Shown piece by piece: positions 28,601 to 31,382 of a DNA stretch of 64,000 bases. Location of the stretch: assembly GCA_024195265.1 (NCBI GenBank), contig JAJLRJ010000005.1:36003105-36067104 (forward strand), given 5' to 3'. The notes below the pieces were generated by a model, which saw nothing but the letters and a program-made list of their open reading frames with translations, was not told the DNA's origin and did no database searches. Positions within the stretch are counted from its first letter, which is position 1. The number at the start of each line of letters is the position of its first letter. The stretch is from Dendrophyllia cribrosa. Lineage: Eukaryota; Cnidaria; Anthozoa; Scleractinia; Dendrophylliidae. The position numbers and the translations under genes were made by a program.

Positions 28601-31382
28601 ACTACCTCACGAGGTATTTTAGGTAACACGTTCATGATAACCGTCACGAATATAGCGTCTCCAACGTTTAAGCCTGAATCAACATCACATACTAAACTTT
28701 CTAAACTATCCGTGTAGTTCTGGTAGTTCTGTAGTTTTGGTAGTTCTGTAGTTCTCGTAGCTCTGGTAGTTCTGTAGTTCTCGTAATTCCCGTAGTCCTG
28801 TAGTTCTCGTCTGTAGCTCTCGTAGTTCTCGTCGTTCTCTAGCTCTCATAGTTCTGTAGTTCTGTACAGGAACTACTAGTTCTGTAGTTCTGTAGTTCCT
28901 GTGAGGTTTAGGGTTTAGGGTAAGTGTTTAGTTAGGGTTACCCTAACCTCAAGGAACTACAGAACTAACAAAACCACGAGAACTGCGAACTACGAGAACT
29001 ACAGAACTACAGGAACTACAGAAACTACAAAACTGCAGAACTACAGAACTACCAGAACTACAGAACTACGAGAACTACAGAACTACGAGAACTACAGAAA
29101 CTACAGAACTACGACAACTACAGGAACTACAGAACTATCAGAACTACCAGAACTACGAGAACTACCTAACTACAGGAACTACCAGAGCTATAGAACTACA
29201 GAACTACAGTACTACGAAAACTACCAGAACTACCAGACTACCAGAACTACGAGAATTATAGAACTACATAAGTACAGTACTATAGCACTACGAGAACTAC
29301 AGAACTACGAGAACTACCAGAACTACCAGAACTACAAAACTACCAGAACTACAGAACTACAGAACTACAGAACTACCAGAACTACCAGAACTACCAGAAC
29401 TACGAGAACTACGAGAACTACATAGCTACCAAAACTACAGAACTACAGAACTAGGAGAACTACAGAACTACATAACTACAGGAACTACCAGAACTACAGG
29501 AACAACCAGAACTACAGAACTACGAGAACAACGAGAACAACGAGAACAACGAGAACTACAGAACTACGAAACTACGAGAATTACAGAACTACGAGAACTA
29601 CAGAACTACGAGAACTACAGAACTACGAGAACTACAGGAACTACGAGAACTACGAGAACTACAGGAACTACGGAACTACGAGAACTTAATAGAACTACAG
29701 AACTACGAGAACTGCGAGAACTACAGAACTACAGAACTACAGAACTACAGAACTACAGAACTACGAGAACTACGAGAACTACAGGACTACCAGAACTACG
29801 AGAACTACAGGACTACGAGAACTACATAACTACGAGAACTACAGAACTACAAGAACTACACTAGGAACTACAGAACTACAAGAACTACGAGAACTGCAGA
29901 ACTACAGAACTACGAGAACTACGAGAACTACAGAACTACAGAACAACGAGAACTACGAGAACTACGAAATTTACGAGAACTACAATAGTTACGAGAACTA
30001 CAGAGAACTACCAGAATCGAACCAGAACTACACGGATAGTTTAGAAAGTTTAGTATGTGATGGCGATAGGCTTAAACGTTGGAGACGCTATATTCGTGAC
30101 GGTTATCATGAACGTATTACCGTATTTTCAAACTAAACACCAGACGAAACGCGTTAGCGAAAATGTCGTCTCCTCTCTCGAAGGGCTCAGTGACAAATTA
30201 AATTAGAGCACAGAGTCATGTAACATCACGTTCGTGCTCTAGTTTTTTCGGTTCATGTGTAATTATAAAAAAAATTAGGCGAGCTTATGGCGGTTCCGTA
30301 AAACATACATAGAAGCAGGTTTGAACGTTGTTTTAAACCTAAAAACTAATATGAACAGTGAAGTCACAAACTTGTTTACGGAAAATGTGTTTCGTTAAAA
30401 CACGTTTGTTCTAAACATGATTTAGTGCTGATGTGAACACAGCATAAGATCATTCAATTTTCCTGGCCAGCGGGAAGCCTCCATCACTGTAACTGTGTCA
30501 TGATTTTCCATTCTTTTGACGATGAAAGGAAGTCATTTAACTTTGCTCTGAATGTTCGCTCGGAATTCTCCACACTTCACATAGCATGTGTTATTGTTGA
30601 ACATTACAAGCTTCCTTTTTTTGAAGAATAAAACATTACTCTTTGTTTTATCGAGTATGACATCCTGTAAAGAAGGTAGGATTGATGGGATTATATGTGG
30701 CTGTTATGAGACTGGTGGGTTCATAACAGGAGTGAGCGCTACAACGAATGAAGTGGATGTATCATAGTGGTTGTAAGTGGTCGAACGTACAGTTATACCA
30801 CAACTGAAAAGGACGATTTCTGCGATTTTACCTGACACATCTCGTGAAGGGCCAGTAAGTAAGGTGGAAGTGAACGTAGCTCGCCTCCAGTCGAACATGT
30901 CCGCTTGCTTCTCGTTTATCCATCCACATAAGTCTATGTCAAATGTGCAGTTTTCTAAATAGAAGAAACACAACATCACGCACAATGTGGATAATAACAC
31001 TATCAAACATTATCTCTTACTACATGTATTGTGAGAAATATTCCACACAATGGATGCCATAAACCACCATAATTAATCATTTTACATCTGATCCATCTCT
31101 CTATCATTTTATATACTAGCAAACGAATGATATAAACTTAATTCAATGGGGGGACTGTTTACACCGGCAGAGATTTGGTAAGAAATGTAACGTTTTGTCA
31201 AAGTTTAGCCGCAAGAAATGCTTTATTCTTTAGGTTTTTGTTAACGAAGCAGTAATTTAAGCAACCATCTCTATTAAAATGTCTACGGATTATAGCAAAC
31301 TTGTCACTTACTCGGTCCAAACAACATTACTACATGGTTACCTTTTCTCGCATCCGCCATCACTGATATTTGCAGCCACCAG
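2596..31382 (-). CDS. Large multidomain extracellular protein (MAM, C-type lectin, F-lectin-like, PA14, MAM, LDLa), at least 20 exons
   Basis: Exons read on the minus strand are 31312-31382, 30832-30954, 22510-22769, 21562-21649, 20506-20883, 19030-19443, 17804-17913, 17076-17358, 16761-16951, 16200-16381, 14537-14714, 14361-14487, 9216-9302, 8882-9057, 4977-5049, 4075-4146, 3752-4002, 3459-3567, 3073-3294 and 2596-2721. Every junction has GT-AG ends and each phase matches the next, which strongly supports one transcription unit. The coding sum is 3,521 nt. Domain order is MAM, an unknown module, CTLD, an F-type-lectin-like module, PA14, an unknown cysteine-bearing module, MAM and three LDLa repeats. 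Most modules are framed by phase-1 introns, the hallmark of exon shuffling. All domains are extracellular, so a secreted or membrane-anchored recognition or adhesion protein is inferred. No signal peptide, membrane segment or stop codon was found, so both ends are missing. Confidence 0.85.
3459..4146 (-). CDS. Exons 16-18: second MAM domain
   Basis: Exons 4075-4146, 3752-4002 and 3459-3567 join in frame (phases 1-1, 1-0, 0-1). The middle exon has the MAM core: a CLHFKFQLP strand, then [11 protein letters not shown] and [17 protein letters not shown]. The last exon has the closing strand [19 protein letters not shown], ending in a cysteine. The N-terminal part ([18 protein letters not shown]) is diverged and lacks the usual cysteine-phenylalanine-glutamate start. 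MAM domains are about 160-residue beta-sandwich adhesion modules. The domain directly precedes the LDLa repeats, a frequent pairing in cnidarian and deuterostome proteins. Confidence 0.8.
4203..4481. mobile_element. MITE with AGGTGCTGTTACA ends, intronic
   Basis: The left end AGGTGCTGTTACA and right end TGTAACAGCACCT are inverted copies. Inside, motifs of the type GCAACTTGCAACGC recur in both orientations. There is no coding capacity. It sits between exons 15 and 16 of the large gene. The terminal sequence resembles hAT-type MITEs, but no clean 8-bp target duplication was found. Confidence 0.65.
4571..4770. repeat. Mixed CTG/CTA trinucleotide microsatellite
   Basis: About 200 bp of almost pure pyrimidine-purine triplets form blocks of GCT, ACT and ATT on the plus strand. 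The long apparent poly-tyrosine and poly-leucine frames here are a by-product of the repeat. It is intronic to the minus-strand gene. Confidence 0.9.
4977..5049 (-). CDS. Exon 15 of the large gene (unrecognised module)
   Basis: This is a 73-nt exon, phase 0 to 1, with acceptor CCCAACAG and donor GTAAG. It encodes a basic, hydrophilic stretch ([20 protein letters not shown]) that links the unknown module in exons 12-14 to the second MAM domain. The assignment rests on matching phases and good splice sites only. Confidence 0.6.
5330..5535 (+). pseudogene. ORF1 tail of the LINE, SGNH-esterase-like
   Basis: The frame reads [20 protein letters not shown] and ends at a TAG near 5533. A histidine-asparagine pair followed by G-x-x-L-L-A fits the last block (D-x-x-H region) of the esterase domain carried by CR1/L2 ORF1 proteins. 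Just upstream the frame is broken by a stop near 5300, so only the C-terminal part remains. Family placement rests on this one motif. Confidence 0.45.
5645..6112 (+). pseudogene. LINE ORF2, apurinic-like endonuclease part (interrupted)
   Basis: Similarity to the AP endonuclease of non-LTR elements starts upstream of this start codon, near 5590 ([17 protein letters not shown]), in the same open frame. Visible motifs are the catalytic glutamate in SINESKLD, the R-x-x-R-x-GGGVGIY block, TWYRPPSS and the metal-binding GDLNCN. The enzyme nicks target DNA to prime reverse transcription. The frame runs into the fold-back insertion at about 6100 and ends at 6112, so endonuclease and reverse transcriptase are no longer in one frame. 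Confidence 0.8.
6063..8705 (+). CDS. LINE ORF2, reverse transcriptase part
   Basis: The first ~105 codons come from the inserted fold-back sequence and are not family sequence. From about 6378 ([14 protein letters not shown]) the ORF2 frame resumes with the end of the endonuclease (GISDHSLIY). The reverse transcriptase follows: [24 protein letters not shown] with the first catalytic aspartate, [13 protein letters not shown], and the catalytic MYADDTHIT. The thumb and C-terminal region end with [12 protein letters not shown]. The enzyme copies element RNA at the nicked target. The frame is otherwise intact to the stop at 8703-8705, so the element was probably young when the fold-back DNA landed in it. 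Confidence 0.85.
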   Translation: MKCLIYMDFSNSLIIHDENTKEITTVKEVLKSFLNLHRFWRFYSFVFSAFNDQFEKLYQTLESVFHQISKHLEVGEKNSAAPRFSHPLRGVWKSDETLFLVFDILLQQLITEPTRITESSSTLIDLIYTNYTDRVVCSGVSHIGISDHSLIYVYRKLSPAFQSKGHSTISYRNFQNFNRESFRNDIAQQDWTCNSSDNPNVLWADWKTKFLNIVDIHAPLRTRRARTKKVPWINSELKNGMRDRDAAKRKAIRSNDPRDWANYKKLRNIINNNIKTTKASYYSNAFMQSKGNSRKTWQTINELTSRRTNNTTVKELKLNDNIISNSSELSNAFNDHFSTIGPRLANEIPPTVNNDLTYSNYINVNNKKFSFSLISSNIVLSHLNKLCRAKATGLDNISTKIIRECADLISVSLCDLFNKSLVSGIFPDDWKCARVTPLFKQGEPSDLNNYRPILVISVIAKVFERIVYDQLYNFLTTENILSKQQSGFRSLHSTVTALLEATDNWAFNIDCGNVNAVVFLDLKKAFDTVDHDILLTKMNLYGIQEIALDWFTSYLTNRTQRCLVNGFLSETCSLKCGVPQGTILGPLLFLIYINDLPNCLTLCQPRMYADDTHITYADADVNSIQLNLNHDLDNLNKWLISNKLTLNTAKTEFMLIGSRQKLSTLSNPPELLIDNIPIEQVSSVKSLGVFIDENLRWQIHIDKLSKKLASGIGAIKRIRPFVPPSTLHYIYNALIQSHFNYCNLVWGNCGKTLFDRLQKLQNRAARVLTFSSYDADANCLIRQLDWKDLSTQFQIQKILMVYKCLNGLVPEYLSSKFVKRNEMRYSLRDSDNKLVVPFPRTNYMKNSFSYSGAVLWNSLPCHMREMESLGQFKRSAYLNV
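6100..6375. mobile_element. Fold-back insertion inside the LINE
   Basis: About 275 bp with no LINE similarity separate the two halves of the endonuclease. It contains a strong inverted repeat: CAGTGTTTCATCAGATTTCC at about 6250 is mirrored by GGAAATCTGATGAAACACTG at about 6336. The stem is about 45 bp around a short loop. The exact ends and target duplication are unclear. Confidence 0.6.
8882..9302 (-). CDS. Exons 13-14 of the large gene (unrecognised cysteine-bearing module)
   Basis: Exons 9216-9302 (87 nt, phase 1-1) and 8882-9057 (176 nt, phase 1-0) have good GT-AG ends and match their neighbours in phase. The product contains five cysteines in [13 protein letters not shown] and KLTCSEE, with a beta-strand-like pattern. 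I do not recognise the family. The module continues from exon 12 and runs into exon 15. The donor of the downstream exon (GAG|GTATCC) is almost touched by the 3' end of the LINE. Confidence 0.65.
9305..9630. other. Intron sequence, nothing recognised
   Basis: This AT-rich intron lies between exon 13 and the DNA transposon. No coding or repeat was recognised. Confidence 0.5.
9634..10003 (+). repeat. Left TIR of the 4.3-kb DNA transposon
   Basis: It matches the reverse complement of 13628-13971 with scattered differences. It includes AAGATGGCC-type motifs and a subterminal pair of GGTCAAGGTCA-like repeats. Confidence 0.8.
10838..11686 (+). pseudogene. Transposon protein, N-terminal Cys/His part
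   Basis: The frame starts at [20 protein letters not shown], a paired-cysteine motif. A basic region follows, then a second zinc-ribbon-like motif [12 protein letters not shown] and the histidine-cysteine pair [11 protein letters not shown]. This layout recalls large uncharacterised proteins common in cnidarian genomes, here clearly transposon-borne. The frame is lost after HFSDSYV and the relevant sequence continues in the next frame ([16 protein letters not shown] upstream of 11668), so there is a frameshift at about 11630. Confidence 0.6.
11668..12522 (+). pseudogene. Transposon protein, central part
   Basis: This is the central part of the same protein in another frame. The region around [28 protein letters not shown] and the end, [22 protein letters not shown], are conserved-looking. 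The V-I-F-D-G-Y segment followed by a basic arginine pair resembles the N-terminal region of FEN1/XPG nucleases. After TGTEAR the frame stops. The likely continuation ([16 protein letters not shown]) lies one base out of frame at about 12530-12620 and is lost again near 12628. Confidence 0.55.
12644..13429 (+). pseudogene. Transposon protein, nuclease-like core and CXC C-terminus
   Basis: [15 protein letters not shown] supplies acidic residues, and [19 protein letters not shown] matches the helix-turn-helix signature of FEN1/XPG nucleases (G-C-D then G-I-G-K). A conserved block [12 protein letters not shown] and W-G-W-K follows. The C-terminus [20 protein letters not shown] continues as a cysteine-rich segment resembling a CXC (Tesmin/TSO1-like) domain. 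The fold is inferred from motifs only. Together with the two upstream pieces it makes a single decayed gene of about 850 codons with at least three frame breaks. Confidence 0.6.
13628..13971 (-). repeat. Right TIR of the 4.3-kb DNA transposon
   Basis: This is the inverted copy of 9634-10003. It ends at AGGCCTA and is followed by TTA. Confidence 0.8.
13975..14360. other. Intron sequence, nothing recognised
   Basis: This intron remnant lies between the DNA transposon and exon 12. No feature was recognised. Confidence 0.5.
14361..14487 (-). CDS. Exon 12 of the large gene (start of the unknown module)
   Basis: This 127-nt exon, phase 0-1, has donor GTAAG and acceptor AAATGTCAG. It encodes [20 protein letters not shown] and ends in KHLFVMPPG. 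It follows the PA14 exon in frame and opens the unrecognised module shared with exons 13-15. Confidence 0.65.
14537..16951 (-). CDS. Exons 9-11: PA14 domain
   Basis: Exons 16761-16951 (phase 1-0), 16200-16381 (phase 0-2) and 14537-14714 (phase 2-0) join in frame. The first carries [15 protein letters not shown] and a proline-rich [11 protein letters not shown] strand. The second has the core [20 protein letters not shown] and ends ASYNQSD. The third gives [16 protein letters not shown] and the closing [17 protein letters not shown]14 is a beta-barrel found in adhesins, glycosidases and fibrocystin-like proteins, and often binds carbohydrate. The acceptor of the third exon (CATAACCAAG) has a poor pyrimidine tract but is the only one that keeps phase. 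Total length is about 183 residues, normal for PA14. Confidence 0.75.
14846..16062. mobile_element. Nested MITE ends with TTCTCGTCCCCAGAGC motif
   Basis: The motif ATTCTCGTCCCCAGAGCC occurs at about 14850 and 15028. Its inverse occurs at about 14896 (partial), 15066 and 16038. The first pairs form short hairpins, and the outer pair 15028/16038 could bound a ~1-kb element. No coding was seen. It is intronic, between exons 10 and 11. Confidence 0.5.
17076..17913 (-). CDS. Exons 7-8: F-type-lectin-like domain
   Basis: Exons 17804-17913 (phase 1-0) and 17076-17358 (phase 0-1) join in frame. The pattern [28 protein letters not shown] and [15 protein letters not shown] follows the order of F-type (fucose-binding) lectins: the P-W-W strand, the double cysteine after R-x-D, and the closing C-x-x-P-x-x-G-R-Y-V strand. 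The sugar-contact residues differ. The arginine before DCC is replaced by hydrophobic residues and the arginine after DCC-x-E is a proline, so fucose binding is probably lost. The donor of exon 8 must be ATAG|GTGCGTAAG to keep phase. The assignment is from pattern memory and is moderate. Confidence 0.62.
17398..17790 (-). mobile_element. Penelope-like 3'-end remnant with hammerhead-like core
   Basis: Read on the minus strand, 17398-17450 contains TGAAGAAGACCG, a loop and CGGTCGAAACATG. That is a GACCG/CGGTC stem between TGAAGA-like and GAAAC boxes, as at the 3' end of Penelope elements. Positions 17450-17790 are AT-rich, with one possible decayed coding tail ([16 protein letters not shown]). 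It is intronic, next to exon 8. Confidence 0.4.
17914..19029. other. Intron with two simple repeats
   Basis: About 17978-18020 is an imperfect AGAACAGAGC-type microsatellite. About 18890-18955 holds four to five imperfect copies of ACCCACGACC spaced by TTTT. Nothing coding was recognised in the rest. Confidence 0.6.
19030..19443 (-). CDS. Exon 6: C-type lectin domain
   Basis: A single 414-nt exon, phase 1-1, encodes a whole domain of about 137 residues. It opens with [12 protein letters not shown], continues [19 protein letters not shown] and FFVGFRQ, then [19 protein letters not shown], and ends with [19 protein letters not shown] and FICE. All framework cysteines and the W-x-G-area tryptophans are present. 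The long loop lacks an EPN or QPD motif and the W-N-D calcium site reads VNTD, so calcium-dependent sugar binding is unlikely. Phase 1-1 symmetry means it can be shuffled as a unit. Confidence 0.88.
19444..20505. other. Intron, AGATGGCGG motifs only
   Basis: About 19853-20015 has recurring AAGATGGCGGATCC-type motifs, seen also in the TIRs of the 4.3-kb transposon. They probably derive from a non-autonomous element. No coding was recognised. Confidence 0.45.
20506..20883 (-). CDS. Exon 5: unrecognised 126-residue module
   Basis: This 378-nt exon, phase 1-1, with GTAAG donor and TTTGTTGCAG acceptor, sits between MAM and the C-type lectin domain. It reads as alternating strands ([40 protein letters not shown]) and a double cysteine (DDCCLVV). 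It looks like an all-beta extracellular domain with several possible N-glycosylation sites. I could not assign a family. Confidence 0.7.
20884..21561. mobile_element. Intron with a 190-bp MITE at 21250-21441
   Basis: CAATAGGCCATTTGCACGAT at 21250 is mirrored by ATCGTGCAAATGACCTATTG ending at 21441, with inner inverted similarity (TAGTTGTAG/CTACAACTA). The rest of the intron is unremarkable. Confidence 0.65.
21562..22769 (-). CDS. Exons 3-4: C-terminal part of the first MAM domain
   Basis: Exon 22510-22769 (phase 1-0) gives [30 protein letters not shown] and [18 protein letters not shown]. Exon 21562-21649 (phase 0-1) gives the closing [20 protein letters not shown] and a final cysteine. The fit to the MAM consensus is very good. 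The donor of the small exon is AATG|GTTTGTATC, because the frame would otherwise reach a TAG. The N-terminal part of this domain is encoded 8 kb away at 30832-30954. Confidence 0.87.
21650..22509. other. Intron inside the MAM domain, nothing recognised
   Basis: A short GGAA microsatellite lies near 22045-22062. No other feature was recognised. Confidence 0.5.
22790..23045 (-). pseudogene. Penelope-like GIY-YIG endonuclease remnant
   Basis: Read on the minus strand from about 23045 the frame gives [20 protein letters not shown] and [10 protein letters not shown]. This is the GIY-YIG region of a Penelope element (C-x-x-C, Y-x-G-Q-T-S-R, R-x-K-E-H) with the first tyrosine and the histidine lost. 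Later, in shifted frames, EILDR-, LEAWH- and VRD-like remnants are visible. The open plus-strand frame over the same bases is an antisense shadow. It starts about 20 bp upstream of exon 3. Confidence 0.6.
23046..23474 (+). mobile_element. Probable Penelope 3'-end fragment, plus orientation
   Basis: About 23408-23445 carries GCTGAAGAAGGCAGC, a loop and GCTACCGAAACTGCC. The CTGAAGA and GAAAC boxes around a stem look like a decayed Penelope hammerhead. It faces away from the GIY-YIG remnant at 22790-23045. The remainder shows nothing recognisable. Confidence 0.4.
23542..25451 (-). repeat. Left arm of the Penelope palindrome
   Basis: This is the reverse complement of 25495-27404; paired coordinates sum to 50946 throughout. 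All translations, in every frame, match between arms, so nucleotide identity is at or near 100%. Confidence 0.9.
23601..23649 (-). ncRNA. Hammerhead-like ribozyme motif, left Penelope copy
   Basis: This is the mirror copy of 27297-27345 and has the same sequence on the minus strand. See that entry for the structure. Confidence 0.5.
23740..25494 (-). CDS. Penelope-like reverse transcriptase with GIY-YIG endonuclease, left copy
   Basis: The open frame runs from the central junction ([20 protein letters not shown]) to a stop at 23740, 584 codons; the first internal Met is at 25203. Reverse transcriptase motifs are [35 protein letters not shown] and the catalytic YIDDCIG. The C-terminal GIY-YIG domain has [20 protein letters not shown], the arginine in GDRFREH and the downstream glutamate/asparagine region. 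Family members nick DNA with GIY-YIG and prime reverse transcription there. About 150-200 N-terminal residues of a typical element are missing. The host gene is transcribed on the same strand. Confidence 0.85.
   Translation of the reverse strand, partial: TDLYRQEAFRQLSDTAFYAKVDKDLTSTNQKIVKETIQDLITKQQLPVTANNLIITTPRTSRVYFKPKIHKPNNPGRPIVSACSCPTELISSYLDKIMAPIVKSLPSYIKDTNHALEIFRDFSFPSENKLIFTMDITSLYTVIPNDEGLQALKYFFDQRSIQNPSSETLLRLAELVLTLNCFSFSQNYYKQVNGVAMGTKMGPSYANLFVGHIEDKFFNQYHGTKPELYGRYIDDCIGATSSSKEELNQFITSVNTFHPALKYTWEISETSVAFLDINISINGNSLSTSVHYKPTDSHSYLLHSSSHPSHVKNAIPYSQFLRLRRLCSDDSDFSNKSEEMCQFFKKRGYPDSVVNTGQQRAQQIDRQSALQMPQMEENERIPFTLTFHPHNNTVKSIILKNFKLLQNDPETGRIFSQPPLISFKRDKNIGNFLVTSALKSDDVPGTFKCTRTRCNTCPFIHNADKITGPKRSIKITDRFTCTSVNVIYCITCTFCKKIYIGETGRRLGDRFREHLRDVEKNDKDASKPVARHFNLTNHSKQHMTICGLSLHQGNTESRKNLEQKIIFQIGTLKPHGINERFSFN
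25497..27206 (+). CDS. Penelope-like reverse transcriptase with GIY-YIG endonuclease, right copy
   Basis: The protein is identical to the left copy over its length: the same D-x-x-[11 protein letters not shown] and Y-I-D-D catalytic motifs and the same C-terminal GIY-YIG domain with [14 protein letters not shown]. The family frame is open from the junction at 25497; the first internal Met is at 25743 and the stop at 27206. It starts about 14 codons later than the left copy. There is no frame damage, so the insertion is very recent or the arms were homogenised. It lies antisense to the host gene. Confidence 0.85.
   Translation, partial: AFYAKVDKDLTSTNQKIVKETIQDLITKQQLPVTANNLIITTPRTSRVYFKPKIHKPNNPGRPIVSACSCPTELISSYLDKIMAPIVKSLPSYIKDTNHALEIFRDFSFPSENKLIFTMDITSLYTVIPNDEGLQALKYFFDQRSIQNPSSETLLRLAELVLTLNCFSFSQNYYKQVNGVAMGTKMGPSYANLFVGHIEDKFFNQYHGTKPELYGRYIDDCIGATSSSKEELNQFITSVNTFHPALKYTWEISETSVAFLDINISINGNSLSTSVHYKPTDSHSYLLHSSSHPSHVKNAIPYSQFLRLRRLCSDDSDFSNKSEEMCQFFKKRGYPDSVVNTGQQRAQQIDRQSALQMPQMEENERIPFTLTFHPHNNTVKSIILKNFKLLQNDPETGRIFSQPPLISFKRDKNIGNFLVTSALKSDDVPGTFKCTRTRCNTCPFIHNADKITGPKRSIKITDRFTCTSVNVIYCITCTFCKKIYIGETGRRLGDRFREHLRDVEKNDKDASKPVARHFNLTNHSKQHMTICGLSLHQGNTESRKNLEQKIIFQIGTLKPHGINERFSFN
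27297..27345 (+). ncRNA. Hammerhead-like ribozyme motif at the Penelope 3' end
   Basis: GATTCGCT, then CCGACGA, then A, stem GGGC-TAGC-GCTC, then GAAAC, GTC and AGCTATTTGAATC. Helix I forms between GATTC/GCT and AGC/GAATC. Stem II is GGGC with GCTC (one G-U pair). Stem III is minimal, as in Penelope ribozymes. Cleavage would fall after GTC, at 27332. One core base departs from the consensus CTGANGA (T4 is C). Hammerheads are known in Penelope-like elements; activity of this one is unproven. Confidence 0.5.
27416..27660 (+). pseudogene. LINE ORF2 C-terminal fragment
   Basis: The frame reads [18 protein letters not shown] and [18 protein letters not shown]. That is the tail pattern of LINE reverse transcriptase proteins (basic N-Y-x-L-R region, then S-G-A-x-x-W-N-S-L-P). 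It stops at 27601, and a further decayed stretch follows. The fragment starts at the Penelope target site, so the Penelope pair landed in or beside this older LINE remnant. Confidence 0.6.
27791..28327. mobile_element. 537-bp MITE with ~70-bp TIRs
   Basis: ACAGCTATTTCAATTAACGT at 27791 is mirrored by ACGTTAATTCAAATAGCTGT ending at 28327, and the similarity runs about 70 bp inward. Both sides are flanked by ATACAT (27785-27790, 28328-28333), a 6-bp target duplication. There is no coding. Confidence 0.7.
28465..30448. mobile_element. 2-kb fold-back element filled with a GAACTAC minisatellite
   Basis: The outer ends CTTATGCTGTGTTCACA (28465) and TGTGAACACAGCATAAG (to 30448) are inverted. A second, longer inverted block follows inside (about 28625-28735 with 30020-30115, e.g. 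CGTCACGAATATAGCGTCTC). The core is a short left array of GTAGTTCTG units (28715-28903) and a long right array of GAACTAC units (28951-30031), which are complementary. The apex at 28904-28950 holds GGGTTTAGGG and TTAGGGTTACCCTAA. There is no coding. It lies intronic to the large gene, inside the split MAM domain. Confidence 0.75.
28951..30031 (+). repeat. GAACTAC-type minisatellite array
   Basis: More than 100 imperfect units of 8-10 bp follow the pattern GAACTAC plus AG, CAG or CGA. The antisense-oriented partner array is 28715-28903. Confidence 0.9.
30449..30831. other. Intron flank, nothing recognised
   Basis: AT-rich intron sequence lies between the fold-back element and exon 2. Confidence 0.5.
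30832..30954 (-). CDS. Exon 2: N-terminal part of the first MAM domain
   Basis: This 123-nt exon is phase 1-1. It encodes [24 protein letters not shown] and [10 protein letters not shown], the classic MAM opening (C-x-F-E/D, L-C-G-W, D-x-x-D-W, T-G-P-x-x-D). It joins exon 3 as G-N-G-Y in perfect agreement with the family, across an intron of about 8.1 kb. Donor GTAAAAT, acceptor TCTATTTAG. Confidence 0.87.
31312..31382 (-). CDS. Exon 1 found (true first exon not seen)
   Basis: This 71-nt exon is phase 2-1. It encodes [20 protein letters not shown] followed by FGP. It could be the closing strand of another MAM domain further upstream. It is supported by a GTAAG donor, an AATTAG acceptor and matching phase with exon 2. 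The gene must start further up the minus strand, beyond 31.4 kb, but no further exon was convincing. Confidence 0.5.

Noticed and set aside
28904..28950. Internal telomere tract
   Set aside because: Only two or three TTAGGG-like units are present, at the apex of a palindrome. This is too few to call an interstitial telomere.
29000..30030. Possible CRISPR-like array of short repeats
   Set aside because: Units are only 8-10 bp, degenerate and without unique spacers, in a clearly eukaryotic intron. This is a minisatellite.
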